From Variovorax sp. UMC13 (GTDB lineage Bacteria > Pseudomonadota > Gammaproteobacteria > Burkholderiales > Burkholderiaceae_C), in assembly GCF_014170375.1 (NCBI RefSeq), contig NZ_LZZW01000012.1:186001-250000 (forward strand): DNA of 64,000 nt, given 5' to 3'. Of this stretch, positions 1 to 8,094 are shown piece by piece (the stretch's first letter is position 1; every line of letters begins with the position of its first letter). The notes below the pieces were generated by a model. The model did no database searches, was not told the DNA's origin, and saw only the letters and a program-made list of their open reading frames with translations. The position numbers and the translations under genes were made by a program.

Positions 1-749
1 GCGCGGCAGCGCTGGACCATGTGCTGATCGAGACCAGCGGCGTGGCCCTGCCGGCCAGCGTGGCCCGGACGCTGCAGCTGGTCCAGGGGCTGCGGCTGAA
101 CGCGGTCGTGGTGCTGGCCGACGCCGGCGCCATCCAGCAACAGGCCGCGAACGGCTATGTGGGCGAGACGGTGCGCTGCCAGCTGCAGCAGGCCGACCTG
201 CTGGTGCTGAACAAGCTCGACCTGTTGCCTGCGCCCCCCGCGCCCGACCTCGGCCCGTGGGTCGCGCAGCAGGCGCCGCAGGCCTTCGTGCTGGAGGCCA
301 CGCAGGGCCAGGTGGCGCCCGAACTGCTGTTCGACATGCCGATCCCGCGCGGCGCCACGGCGCGCCACCAGGAGACGAGGCCAGCCGAGCGACCGCTGGA
401 CCTGCGCGCCGGCGCCCACGGCATCTTCCGCAGCCTCAGTTTCGCCTTCGCCGGCGCAGTGGACGTGGAGGCGCTCGCGCGGGCGCTGAGCGCGCATCCC
501 GACCGGATCGTGCGCGCCAAGGGCCTGCTGCGCGGCGCCGACGGGACGGCGGTGCAGCTGCAGCTGTCCGGCGCCCGCTGCCTCACGACGCCGTGGAAGG
601 GCAGGCCCTTCGCCACCGGCCGCCTGGTGTGCATCGGCCCGGCCGCGATCTGGAACGAGACCGTGCTGCGCGCGCTGGTCTGGCGGCACGCCGTGCCGAG
701 CGCAGCTTCCGCACCTCCCGCGCTGACCGACGCCGGCCAGCGCGCCTGA
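1..749 (+). CDS. CobW/P47K-family G3E GTPase, C-terminal part (5' end outside window)
   Basis: The reading frame is open from the first base, so the gene begins upstream of the window; the Walker A loop is not visible. The visible part starts with the IETSG box typical of G3E GTPases, followed about 55 residues later by the G4 guanine motif NKLD. The last 100 residues or so fit a CobW C-terminal domain. Members of this family are metallochaperones or metal-insertion GTPases in the cytoplasm (zinc, cobalt, nickel). The metal cannot be told from this fragment. The amidohydrolase downstream starts 25 bp after the stop; amidohydrolases are often metal enzymes, but a functional link is only inference. 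Confidence 0.85.
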   Translation, partial: AAALDHVLIETSGVALPASVARTLQLVQGLRLNAVVVLADAGAIQQQAANGYVGETVRCQLQQADLLVLNKLDLLPAPPAPDLGPWVAQQAPQAFVLEATQGQVAPELLFDMPIPRGATARHQETRPAERPLDLRAGAHGIFRSLSFAFAGAVDVEALARALSAHPDRIVRAKGLLRGADGTAVQLQLSGARCLTTPWKGRPFATGRLVCIGPAAIWNETVLRALVWRHAVPSAASAPPALTDAGQRA

Positions 750-774
750 ACCCCACCCCGCAAGCCATCCCACC

Positions 775-2454
775 ATGACGACCACGCTCTACCCCGCGCG
801 CAAGATCATCACGATGAACCCCGACCGGCCCGTGGCCGCGTGCGTGGCGGTGCGCGATGGCCGGGTGCTCGGCGCGGGCACGCAGGACGAACTGGCAGCC
901 TGGGGCGCGCACCGGGTCGACACGCGCTTCGCGCACAAAGTGCTCATGCCGGGCTTCGTCGAGGGCCACTGCCACCTGTCTCAGGGCGCGCTGTGGCGCT
1001 TCGTCTATGTCGGCCCGCACGAGCGCATCGACCCCGACGGACGCCTGTGGCCCGCGCTCACCACGCTGGCGGCGGTCATCGCGCGCTTGCGGGCGGCCCA
1101 CGAGCGCTCGCCGCAGGCGCCGGTGATCGGCTGGGGCTTCGACCCGCTCTCGCTGGCGGGGCCGCGCTGCAACCGGCACGACCTGGACACCGTGTCCGAG
1201 CGGCAGGCCGTCGTGCTGATGCACGCCAGCCTGCATGTCATCAGCACCAACACCGCGGGCCTGCAGGCGGGCGGCTTCCTGCGCCCGGGCATCGACTATC
1301 CCGGGCTTCCGCCGGGCCCGGACGGACTGCCGGCCGGCGAGCTCCGCGGGCCGGACGCCATGTGGCCGGTGGCCGAAGCGGCCGGGCTGAGCCGCCAGCT
1401 GCTGGCGGCCGACGCCGACGGCATCCAGGCCTTCTCCCGGCTGTGCGTGCGCACCGGCGTCACCACCGCGGCCGACCTGGCCAATCCGCTGTCCGACGAG
1501 ATCGTGGACATGATGCGGCGCGTCACCGGCGCGCCCGATTTCCCCCTGCGCGTGGTCTCGATGCAGCGCATGGCCGGGCAGGGGCCGGTGGAAACGGTCG
1601 CCAACGCCTTGCGCCTCAAGGCGCTGAGCAGCGACCGGCTGCGCCTGGGCTTCGTCAAGGTCGTGGTCGACGGCTCGATCCAGGGCCTGACGGCGCGCGT
1701 CCGGTGGCCCGGCTACTTCAACGGCGCCCCCAACGGCCTCTGGTACGTGGCACCCGAGCAGCTGTGCACGCTGCTGTCGCACGCGCTGGGCAGCGGCGTG
1801 CCGGTGCATCTGCACACCAACGGCGACGAGGCCACGGAGCTGGCGCTGGACTGCATGCAGACCGCGCTGGCCGAATCGCCGGCGCTCGACCACCGCTTCA
1901 CGCTCCAGCACGCACAGATGAGTTCCCGGGCGCAGTTCCTGCGCATGCGGGCGCTGGGGCTCTGCGCCAACCTCTTCGTCAACCACCTGTACTACTGGGG
2001 CGACATCCACTGCGCGCAGACGCTGGGCCCGGAGCGCGCCGAGCGGATGAATGCCTGTGCCAGCGCCATCGAGGCCGGCGTGCCCTTCGCCATCCATTCC
2101 GATGCGCCGGTCACGCCGCTGGCCCCGCTGTTCACCGCCTGGTGCGCGGTCAACCGCCTCACGTCCTCCGGCCGGGTGCTGGGCGCGGCGCAGCGCATCG
2201 GCACCGCGCAGGCGCTGCACGCCATCACGCTGGGCGCGGCCTACACGCTGGGCCTGGACCACGAGATCGGCTCGATCGAGACCGGCAAGCACGCCGATTT
2301 CGCCGTGCTGGACGACGACCCGCTGGACGGCCCGCCGGGCGCGCTGAAGGACATCGGCATCTGGGGGGTCGTGCAGGGCGGACGGGTCTTCCCGGCCGCC
2401 ACGCCGATGCCCGCGACCCGCATGGCGAACCGGGCAGCAGAGATCCATCCGTAG
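775..2454 (+). CDS. YtcJ-like metal-dependent amidohydrolase
   Basis: A 559-residue protein of the amidohydrolase superfamily (Amidohydro_3/YtcJ type). The N-terminal beta sandwich is followed by the HxH metal motif at H65-C66-H67. Later metal or catalytic motifs are HLHTNGDEA in the middle and HSDAPV near the C terminus. The family hydrolyses C-N bonds in amides, carbamates or N-formyl compounds in the cytoplasm; no signal peptide is seen. The substrate is unknown. The AraC-type gene 18 bp downstream on the same strand is probably its local regulator. The ATG start is preceded by a pyrimidine/C-rich stretch without a strong ribosome site. Confidence 0.85.
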   Translation: MTTTLYPARKIITMNPDRPVAACVAVRDGRVLGAGTQDELAAWGAHRVDTRFAHKVLMPGFVEGHCHLSQGALWRFVYVGPHERIDPDGRLWPALTTLAAVIARLRAAHERSPQAPVIGWGFDPLSLAGPRCNRHDLDTVSERQAVVLMHASLHVISTNTAGLQAGGFLRPGIDYPGLPPGPDGLPAGELRGPDAMWPVAEAAGLSRQLLAADADGIQAFSRLCVRTGVTTAADLANPLSDEIVDMMRRVTGAPDFPLRVVSMQRMAGQGPVETVANALRLKALSSDRLRLGFVKVVVDGSIQGLTARVRWPGYFNGAPNGLWYVAPEQLCTLLSHALGSGVPVHLHTNGDEATELALDCMQTALAESPALDHRFTLQHAQMSSRAQFLRMRALGLCANLFVNHLYYWGDIHCAQTLGPERAERMNACASAIEAGVPFAIHSDAPVTPLAPLFTAWCAVNRLTSSGRVLGAAQRIGTAQALHAITLGAAYTLGLDHEIGSIETGKHADFAVLDDDPLDGPPGALKDIGIWGVVQGGRVFPAATPMPATRMANRAAEIHP

Positions 2455-2472
2455 AGAACCAAGGGAGACGCG

Positions 2473-3492
2473 ATGAAATTCGCAGACGAACGGCAGGCCG
2501 ACACTGTTTCGGCACCCCATGAACTGGCGCGGCGAGCCGCGTCGATGTCCGCCCCTCTGGAGGCCGAGGACGACGACGACCCCGAGCACGGCACCGGCCT
2601 GGAGCGGTGCACCGTGGTCGAACTCGCCACCATGGGCTTCATGCGCGTCCAGGGCCCGGCGGAGAAGGCCTGCCGCCTGGCCATGACGGCGATCCGCGAA
2701 GGGAGGCGCTTTCCGCTGCAACTGGTGATGGTCTGCGAGGGCAGCCTCACGGTGCGGGATCCCTCGGAGCGCAGCGTCACGCTGGGGCCCGACGACATGG
2801 CGCTGCTGGACGGCAACGCCGGCCCCACGCTGCTGTCGCTCCAGTTCGTCGACGCCTGGATCATCGGGCTGTCCGACACCCTGGTCGCGCGCTGGCTCCA
2901 GGGCAGCGCCGCGGCCACCGGCCATCGGCTGCAGGGCGACCGGGGATGGGCCAGGGTCCTGTCCGCCTACCTGCGGAACTGGGAATTCGAGCAACTGAAC
3001 GGGCTCATCAGTCCCTTCGAGAAGGAGATCATCGGCGAGCACGTGATGTCCCTGCTGTCGATGGCGCTGGCACACGGGCCCGCGCCGGCCCCCGGCGATG
3101 CGAGCCGCGGCACGCAGCCGGCCTGCGCGCGCGACCGCGGCCTGCATGCCCGCATGGTCCAGTGGATCCGCGACAACTACGCCAACCCGGAGATCGGCGT
3201 GGCGACGCTGGCCACGCGCTTCGGCGTGTCCACACGCTACGTGCACAAGGTCTTCCTGAATGCGGGAAGCGGCGAGACCTTCCTCGACGCCCTGCGGCGC
3301 GAGCGGCTCGAAGCCGCGGCCCGGCTGCTGCGGGCTTCCGCCAAGGGACCGGCCGGGGTTTCGGACATCGCCTACGCCTGCGGCTTTTCCGATCCGGGCT
3401 ATTTCAGCCAGGTGTTTCGACGCAAGTACGGGATGTCGCCGAGCGACCACGCCAGGCAAGGCGAGCCGGCGCCGGAAGACGCCGGGCGCTGA
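2473..3492 (+). CDS. AraC-family transcriptional regulator
   Basis: A 339-residue DNA-binding regulator. The N-terminal 200 residues resemble the AraC-binding-like ligand domain. The C-terminal 110 residues hold two helix-turn-helix units: VATLATRFGVSTRYVHKVF, then SDIAYACGFSDPGYFSQVFR with the usual F-R and SPSD ending. It lies 18 bp after the amidohydrolase gene, so the two are probably cotranscribed and the protein probably senses a compound related to that enzyme's substrate (inference). A purine-rich ribosome site, AAGGGAGA, precedes the start. Confidence 0.88.
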   Translation: MKFADERQADTVSAPHELARRAASMSAPLEAEDDDDPEHGTGLERCTVVELATMGFMRVQGPAEKACRLAMTAIREGRRFPLQLVMVCEGSLTVRDPSERSVTLGPDDMALLDGNAGPTLLSLQFVDAWIIGLSDTLVARWLQGSAAATGHRLQGDRGWARVLSAYLRNWEFEQLNGLISPFEKEIIGEHVMSLLSMALAHGPAPAPGDASRGTQPACARDRGLHARMVQWIRDNYANPEIGVATLATRFGVSTRYVHKVFLNAGSGETFLDALRRERLEAAARLLRASAKGPAGVSDIAYACGFSDPGYFSQVFRRKYGMSPSDHARQGEPAPEDAGR

Positions 3493-3534
3493 AGTGAAGC
3501 ACGCCGGCAGGGGCCGGCACCGTTGAGCCGCGCC

Positions 3535-3771
3535 CTACTGGCGCGTGGTCGCCGCCCAGGACGCCATGCGATGCCAGGTCGACGACACGAAGCGCGCCGC
3601 TGCCTTGCGCTCGTTCGCCAGGTGCCGGCGCCGGATCACGGACTCCAGCGCTTCGGCGACCGCCCCGGCCGTGGCGTCGCCGGCGATCGAGCGCATCCGC
3701 AGGTCCAGCGCGATGTCCTCGAGGTCCTCGGGACCCAGGCGCGCGTGGCGCACGTCGTCGCGCCCCATCAT
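3535..3771 (-). CDS. Hypothetical protein, 78 residues
   Basis: I do not recognise this small gene. It is supported by codon pattern: reading the minus strand, nearly every third base is G or C, as in neighbouring genes, which is not expected of a random antisense frame. The protein is mostly helical and charged, with a central segment resembling MRSIAGDATAGAVAEALE and a basic RRRH stretch, and no signal peptide or membrane segment. A longer start at 3840 is possible, but the extra residues look non-coding, so one of the two adjacent ATG codons at 3771/3768 is preferred. It converges on the AraC gene and diverges from the cellulose operon. Confidence 0.5.
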   Translation of the reverse strand: MMGRDDVRHARLGPEDLEDIALDLRMRSIAGDATAGAVAEALESVIRRRHLANERKAAARFVSSTWHRMASWAATTRQ

Positions 3772-4219
3772 GGCAGGGCCGTCCCGTGCGAACGCTGGGG
3801 CCAGGCGCGCGAAAAGAAGCCGGGCGCCGCCGCGCGCCACGTGGGAACGTGGAGCGAGCGATCGGCGGCGCGTGGCGTCGGGGCGACGGCGGCGTGCCGC
3901 GTCGCGTCGCCAGTGTCGCGCCAGCCGGTCAGCGGGAGGGATGAAACGTTTGCCATGTAATCAATTGTGTTTACTTCCATCCCGCTTCGCAAGCAAAAAG
4001 ATCACACTTAAGTTAACAAATGCCGTGCGCGGTGCCGGCGGCGGCGGCGCGACGCGGATGCGGCCCGAAATACCCGGCCGGCAGCGCACCCGCGCGGCCG
4101 TCCGCGCAGCGTGAAACAGCCGCCAACAATCCGTTGTCCGGATCACACGCATCGCCACGCGCGGCAGGTCAGCTTTGTTGTCAACGGGCCATTGCGCCAT
4201 GACAATCAAGAAACAATTC
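3772..4219. promoter_or_regulatory. Long intergenic region upstream of the cellulose operon, with AT-rich core
   Basis: About 450 bases without a convincing gene. Most is GC-rich, but 3950-4025 is clearly AT-rich with runs of A and T, an ACTTAAGT palindrome near 4007-4014 and GTTAAC beside it. This is the best candidate for the bcs promoter and for sites of its regulators. No -35/-10 pair is close to consensus on either strand, which would fit an activator-dependent or alternative-sigma promoter; that is inference. ATGTAATCAATT at 3954-3965 resembles one half of the palindrome upstream of the LacI gene at 48.5 kb, probably by chance. Confidence 0.5.
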
Positions 4220-4696
4220 ATGACCACTACCACCTCGCTTCTCAGCTACTACGAACGCATTACATGCTCTGCGCAATGGCTGGATTTCAACCGCGCGCTG
4301 GCCGCCGAACTGAGTGCCGGCCTGCCGCCTGAGGAGAACCGTCGGCTGTTCTTCCGGATCGGCGAGCGTGTGGCGAAAAGCCTGCCGGTGGCCCGCTGCG
4401 ACACCCTGGCCGAATTGCAGTCGGCCTTCAATGCACGCTGGGAAGCGATCGACTGGGGCTTCGCCACGCTGGAAGAAGGCGCGGAGCAGTTGACGATCGT
4501 GCACGCCTGCAGCCCGATGGCGATGGCCTTCGGGCCCGACACCGCCGAGTGGACCGCCGGCTTCTTCGAGGGCGCCTACCAGACCTGGTTCGCCACCCAG
4601 GGCTCACCCGCCGAACTCAAGGTGCGGGCCGAGCAGCAGGACGCCGCCGGCGGCCTGCCCACGGTGGCGCTGAAGCTGGGGAGGCTGGCCGCATGA
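4220..4696 (+). CDS. bcsD: Cellulose synthase subunit BcsD
   Basis: A 158-residue BcsD-family protein, close to the 156 residues of the Acetobacter protein. BcsD is a periplasmic octamer that helps arrange glucan chains during export in Acetobacter. The pattern of charged residues and the segments ERVAKSLP and LQSAFNARWEAIDWG match the family core. The start is uncertain: in-frame starts lie at 4175 (TTG), 4199 (ATG) and 4220 (ATG); the last gives the family's usual length and begins MTTTTS. No cleavable signal is seen, as in known BcsD. It is first in the operon and its stop overlaps the next start (ATGA). Confidence 0.8.
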   Translation: MTTTTSLLSYYERITCSAQWLDFNRALAAELSAGLPPEENRRLFFRIGERVAKSLPVARCDTLAELQSAFNARWEAIDWGFATLEEGAEQLTIVHACSPMAMAFGPDTAEWTAGFFEGAYQTWFATQGSPAELKVRAEQQDAAGGLPTVALKLGRLAA

Positions 4697-5085
4697 GCGC
4701 CAACGACCGCCAGCAGGAAGACGTCGCCGGCTTGTTCCGCAAGTTCGGCGGCGACGCCACGCGCTACAAGGAGTTCGCCCCCGCCGAATCGCCGCGCGCG
4801 CAAGGCGCCTGGCCGCTGGTGAACGGCACGCGCGGCACGGCCGAAGCCGCGCCGGCCCCGGCTCCGGTGCCAGCCCCCGCGCCGGTGGTGCCACCCGTGC
4901 CGGCGCCCGCCGCCGCGGCGGTGGCCGTCGCCCCGGTGTCGACGCTCGTGGCGGCACCCGCCGCCGAGACCGCAGCGGCCGCGCCGCGCGAACTCGATGC
5001 ATTGTTCGCCCGCCTGGCCGGCGCGACGCCACCGACCCCCGCCGCAGGCCAGGGTCTGATGTCGCACTGGCGCAGGTCCGGCTGA
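4693..5085 (+). CDS. bcsP: Cellulose biosynthesis protein BcsP (Ala/Pro-rich)
   Basis: A 130-residue protein overlapping bcsD by 4 bp. The N-terminal 30 residues carry the motif DVAGLFRKFGGDATRYKEF, which matches the conserved head of BcsP/BcsR-type proteins. After it comes a low-complexity stretch of alanine, proline and valine (about residues 50-95), then LDALFARLAG, a second short helix resembling the LF-R part of the first motif. In betaproteobacterial operons bcsP commonly lies before bcsQ and is thought to act with it in positioning or assembling the synthase; its exact role is not settled. The identification rests on the head motif and position. Confidence 0.72.
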   Translation: MSANDRQQEDVAGLFRKFGGDATRYKEFAPAESPRAQGAWPLVNGTRGTAEAAPAPAPVPAPAPVVPPVPAPAAAAVAVAPVSTLVAAPAAETAAAAPRELDALFARLAGATPPTPAAGQGLMSHWRRSG

Positions 5086-5087
5086 CG

Positions 5088-5876
5088 ATGCAGGTCGTGT
5101 CCGTCATTGCCGCCAAGGGAGGGGTCGGCAAGACCACGGTGACTGCCAACCTGTGCATCGCGCTGGCGACCGGCGGCCGCCCGGTGCTGGCCGTCGACCT
5201 CGACCCGCAGAATGCGCTGCGCTTCCATCTGGCCGCCGACCCCGGCGCCGGCGACACCGCGGGCCTCGTCGATGCCGAGCGCGGCGTGTGCGGCTGGGCC
5301 CAGGCCATGCAGCGCGGCCACCAGGGCGTGGTGCTGCTGCCCTTCGGCGAGGTCGACGACGAGGCGCAGGTCGCGCTCGAAGGCCGGCTCGCCGCGCAGC
5401 CGCACTGGCTGGCCGACACCCTCGCCGCCTTCCGGCTGCCGGCCGACGCCATCGTCGTGCTCGACACGCCGCCCGGCCCTTCGGTCTACCTGCAGCAGGC
5501 GCTGCGGGTGTCGCAGCTCAACGTGGTGACGCTGCTGCCCGATGCCGGCTCCTTCGCCACGCTGCCGATCGTCGAACGCATGGTCGACAAGTACTGCCGC
5601 CCGCGCGCGGACTTCATCGCCAGCACCTATGTGATCAACCAGGCCGATGCCTCGCGCCGGCTCAGCCGCGACGTGCTGCAGACGCTACGCGACGAACTCG
5701 GCCCGCGCCTGCTGGGCGTGGTGCAGCAGGACCAGGCCGTGAGCGAGGCCCTGGCCTCGGCCACCACGGTGCGGCACTACGCACCGTACAGCCAGGCCGT
5801 CGACGATTTCGCCCACTGCACCGCCCAGCTGCTCGAGCGCTTCGCGCCCGCGGCCGGCGCACACCTTTACCGATGA
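5088..5876 (+). CDS. bcsQ: Cellulose biosynthesis ParA-like ATPase BcsQ
   Basis: A 262-residue MinD/ParA-type ATPase. The deviant Walker A motif KGGVGKTT is at residues 10-17, with the signature lysine K10, and DLDPQ follows near residue 40. A further nucleotide-site motif, VVLDTPPG, is near residue 125. BcsQ localises cellulose synthesis at the cell pole and is needed for production in Escherichia coli. It starts 2 bp after bcsP. The gap to bcsA is 43 bp. The Walker lysine is intact here, in contrast to some enterobacterial copies that carry a changed loop. Confidence 0.9.
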   Translation: MQVVSVIAAKGGVGKTTVTANLCIALATGGRPVLAVDLDPQNALRFHLAADPGAGDTAGLVDAERGVCGWAQAMQRGHQGVVLLPFGEVDDEAQVALEGRLAAQPHWLADTLAAFRLPADAIVVLDTPPGPSVYLQQALRVSQLNVVTLLPDAGSFATLPIVERMVDKYCRPRADFIASTYVINQADASRRLSRDVLQTLRDELGPRLLGVVQQDQAVSEALASATTVRHYAPYSQAVDDFAHCTAQLLERFAPAAGAHLYR

Positions 5877-5919
5877 CCGGCATGGCCGCGCCATCGCCTT
5901 CCCACGCCAGGCCCCCCGC

Positions 5920-8094
5920 ATGACCTCCCCTGCCGAACCCCACGCCGACGACACGCTGCTCGGCCGCCATCCCCTGCTGCGCGCGGCGGCCTGGCTCGTC
6001 ACCGGCCTGCTGATGGTGGCGCTGATCATCACGCCGCTGAGCCTGCAGCAGCAGCTCACGCTGTCGGTCGCGATCTTCATCGCGGCGCTGGTGATCAACC
6101 GCTTCGCCGGGCGCTTCGGCTCGCTGGCGATGATCTTCCTGTCGGTGGTGGTGTCCTCGCGCTACATGTACTGGCGCCTGACCGAGACCATGGTCATGGA
6201 CAACCCGCTCGACCTGGTGCTGGGCTTCGGCCTGCTGGTGGCCGAGGTCTACGCCTTCGTGGTGCTGCTGCTCGGCTATGTGCAGACCGCCTGGCCGCTG
6301 GAGCGCAAGCCGGTGGCCATGCCCGACGACGTCGACCAGTGGCCCACGGTCGACCTGTTCATCCCCACCTACAACGAGTCGCTGTCGGTGGTGCGCGCCA
6401 CGGTGCTGGCCGCGCAGTCGATCGACTGGCCGCGCGACAAGCTCAAGATCTTCGTGCTCGACGACGGCCGGCGCGAGGAATTCCGCGTGTTCTGCGAGGC
6501 CGTGGGCGTGACCCACGTCACGCGCGACAACAACCGCCACGCCAAGGCCGGCAACATCAACGCCGCGCTGAAGAACACGACCGGCGAGTTCATCGCCATC
6601 TTCGACTGCGACCACATCCCCACCCGCTCCTTCCTGCAGGTCGCGATGGGCTGGTTCGGCAAGGACCCGAAGCTGGGCATGGTGCAGACGCCGCACTATT
6701 TCTTCTCGGCCGACCCCTTCGAGAAAAACCTCGGCACCTTCGGCACCGTGCCCAACGAGGGCGAACTGTTCTACGGCCTGATCCAGGACGGCAACGACCT
6801 CTGGAACGCGACCTTCTTCTGCGGCTCCTGCGCGGTGCTGCGCCGCACGATCTGCGAGGAGGTCGGCGGCATCGCGGTCGAGACCGTGACCGAGGACGCG
6901 CACACCGCGCTCAAGATGCACCGCCTGGGCTACAACACCGCCTACCTCGCGCTGCCGCAGGCGGCGGGCCTGGCGACCGAGAGCCTCTCGGGCCACGTGG
7001 GCCAGCGCATCCGCTGGGCGCGCGGCATGGCGCAGATCTTCCGCATCGACAACCCGCTGTTCGGCCGCGGCCTGAAGTGGGCGCAGCGCCTGTGCTACGT
7101 CAACGCGATGCTGCACTTCCTGTACGGGCTGCCGCGGCTGATCTACCTGACCGCCCCGCTGGCCTACCTGTTCTTCGGCGCCAGCGTGATCCACGCCTCG
7201 GCCTCGATGATCTTTGCCTACGCGCTGCCGCACATCTTCCACGCCAACCTCACCAACAGCCGGATCCAGGGCCGCTTCCGCTACCTGTTCTGGAACGAGG
7301 TCTACGAAGCGGTGCTGGCCTGGTACATCTTCCGCCCCACGCTGGTGGCGCTGATCAACCCCAAGCTGGGCAGCTTCAACGTGACGGCCAAGGGCGGCCT
7401 GATCGAGAAGGAATACTTCGACACCACCATCGCCAAGGCCAGCCTGTTCCTGCTGGCGCTCAACTTCCTGGGCGTGGCCGCGGGCCTGTGGCGCCTGAGC
7501 TGGGTCGACTCGGACAACATCGCCACCGTCTGGCTCAACCTGGCCTGGACCTTCTACAACCTGGTGATCCTCGGCGCCTGCGTGGCCGCGGCCAACGAGA
7601 CGCGCCAGCTGCGCAACGCGCACCGCATCGCGCTGCAGATCCCGGCCACGCTGTACTTCGCCGACGGCCATTCGATGCGCTGCGAGACCTACGACTTCTC
7701 CACCGGCGGCCTGGGCCTGGACCTGCCGACCGAGGTGAAGACCGAAGCCGAGGCCGCCGTGACCGTCGCGCTGTTTCGCGGCGACAACGAATTCCGCTTC
7801 CCGGCCCATGTGCGCTTCAACCGCGGCAAGCGGCTGGGCCTGCAGTTCGACCCGCTGAGCTTCGACCAGGAGCGCGCGCTGGTCCAGTGCACCACGGCCC
7901 GGGCCGACATCTGGGCCGCGCGCTGGGGCAACCACCCGCGCGCCGCGGTGCACCGGGTGCTCGGCCACATCGCGCGCATCAGCGCGATCGGCTTCAAGGA
8001 CATGTTCGCCCACTACTATCGCGCGGGACTGCAGAAGCTGCGCCCCGCACCCCGTCAGCCGCAACCCGCGGCCGGCGCCAAGGAACCCACCTGA
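5920..8094 (+). CDS. bcsA: Cellulose synthase catalytic subunit BcsA
   Basis: A 724-residue inner-membrane GT2 glycosyltransferase that polymerises UDP-glucose into beta-1,4-glucan and extrudes it. Four N-terminal membrane segments (about residues 25-135) precede the catalytic domain. The catalytic D,D,D,QxxRW set is complete: D181-D182, D229-C-D231, T324-E-D326 and Q362-R-I-R-W366. More membrane helices follow (about 400-560), then a PilZ domain with the cyclic-di-GMP motifs R562-x-x-R565 and D592-F-S-T-G-G597. Activation by cyclic di-GMP is therefore expected. It overlaps bcsB by one base (TGATG), so the two are translationally coupled. Confidence 0.97.
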   Translation: MTSPAEPHADDTLLGRHPLLRAAAWLVTGLLMVALIITPLSLQQQLTLSVAIFIAALVINRFAGRFGSLAMIFLSVVVSSRYMYWRLTETMVMDNPLDLVLGFGLLVAEVYAFVVLLLGYVQTAWPLERKPVAMPDDVDQWPTVDLFIPTYNESLSVVRATVLAAQSIDWPRDKLKIFVLDDGRREEFRVFCEAVGVTHVTRDNNRHAKAGNINAALKNTTGEFIAIFDCDHIPTRSFLQVAMGWFGKDPKLGMVQTPHYFFSADPFEKNLGTFGTVPNEGELFYGLIQDGNDLWNATFFCGSCAVLRRTICEEVGGIAVETVTEDAHTALKMHRLGYNTAYLALPQAAGLATESLSGHVGQRIRWARGMAQIFRIDNPLFGRGLKWAQRLCYVNAMLHFLYGLPRLIYLTAPLAYLFFGASVIHASASMIFAYALPHIFHANLTNSRIQGRFRYLFWNEVYEAVLAWYIFRPTLVALINPKLGSFNVTAKGGLIEKEYFDTTIAKASLFLLALNFLGVAAGLWRLSWVDSDNIATVWLNLAWTFYNLVILGACVAAANETRQLRNAHRIALQIPATLYFADGHSMRCETYDFSTGGLGLDLPTEVKTEAEAAVTVALFRGDNEFRFPAHVRFNRGKRLGLQFDPLSFDQERALVQCTTARADIWAARWGNHPRAAVHRVLGHIARISAIGFKDMFAHYYRAGLQKLRPAPRQPQPAAGAKEPT

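Noticed and set aside
583..3459. A very long open frame on the minus strand opposite the amidohydrolase and AraC genes
   Set aside because: Antisense frames stay open by chance in GC-rich codon-biased DNA; the product has no recognisable motif and is rich in Arg, Gly, Ala and His, while the plus strand encodes clear families.
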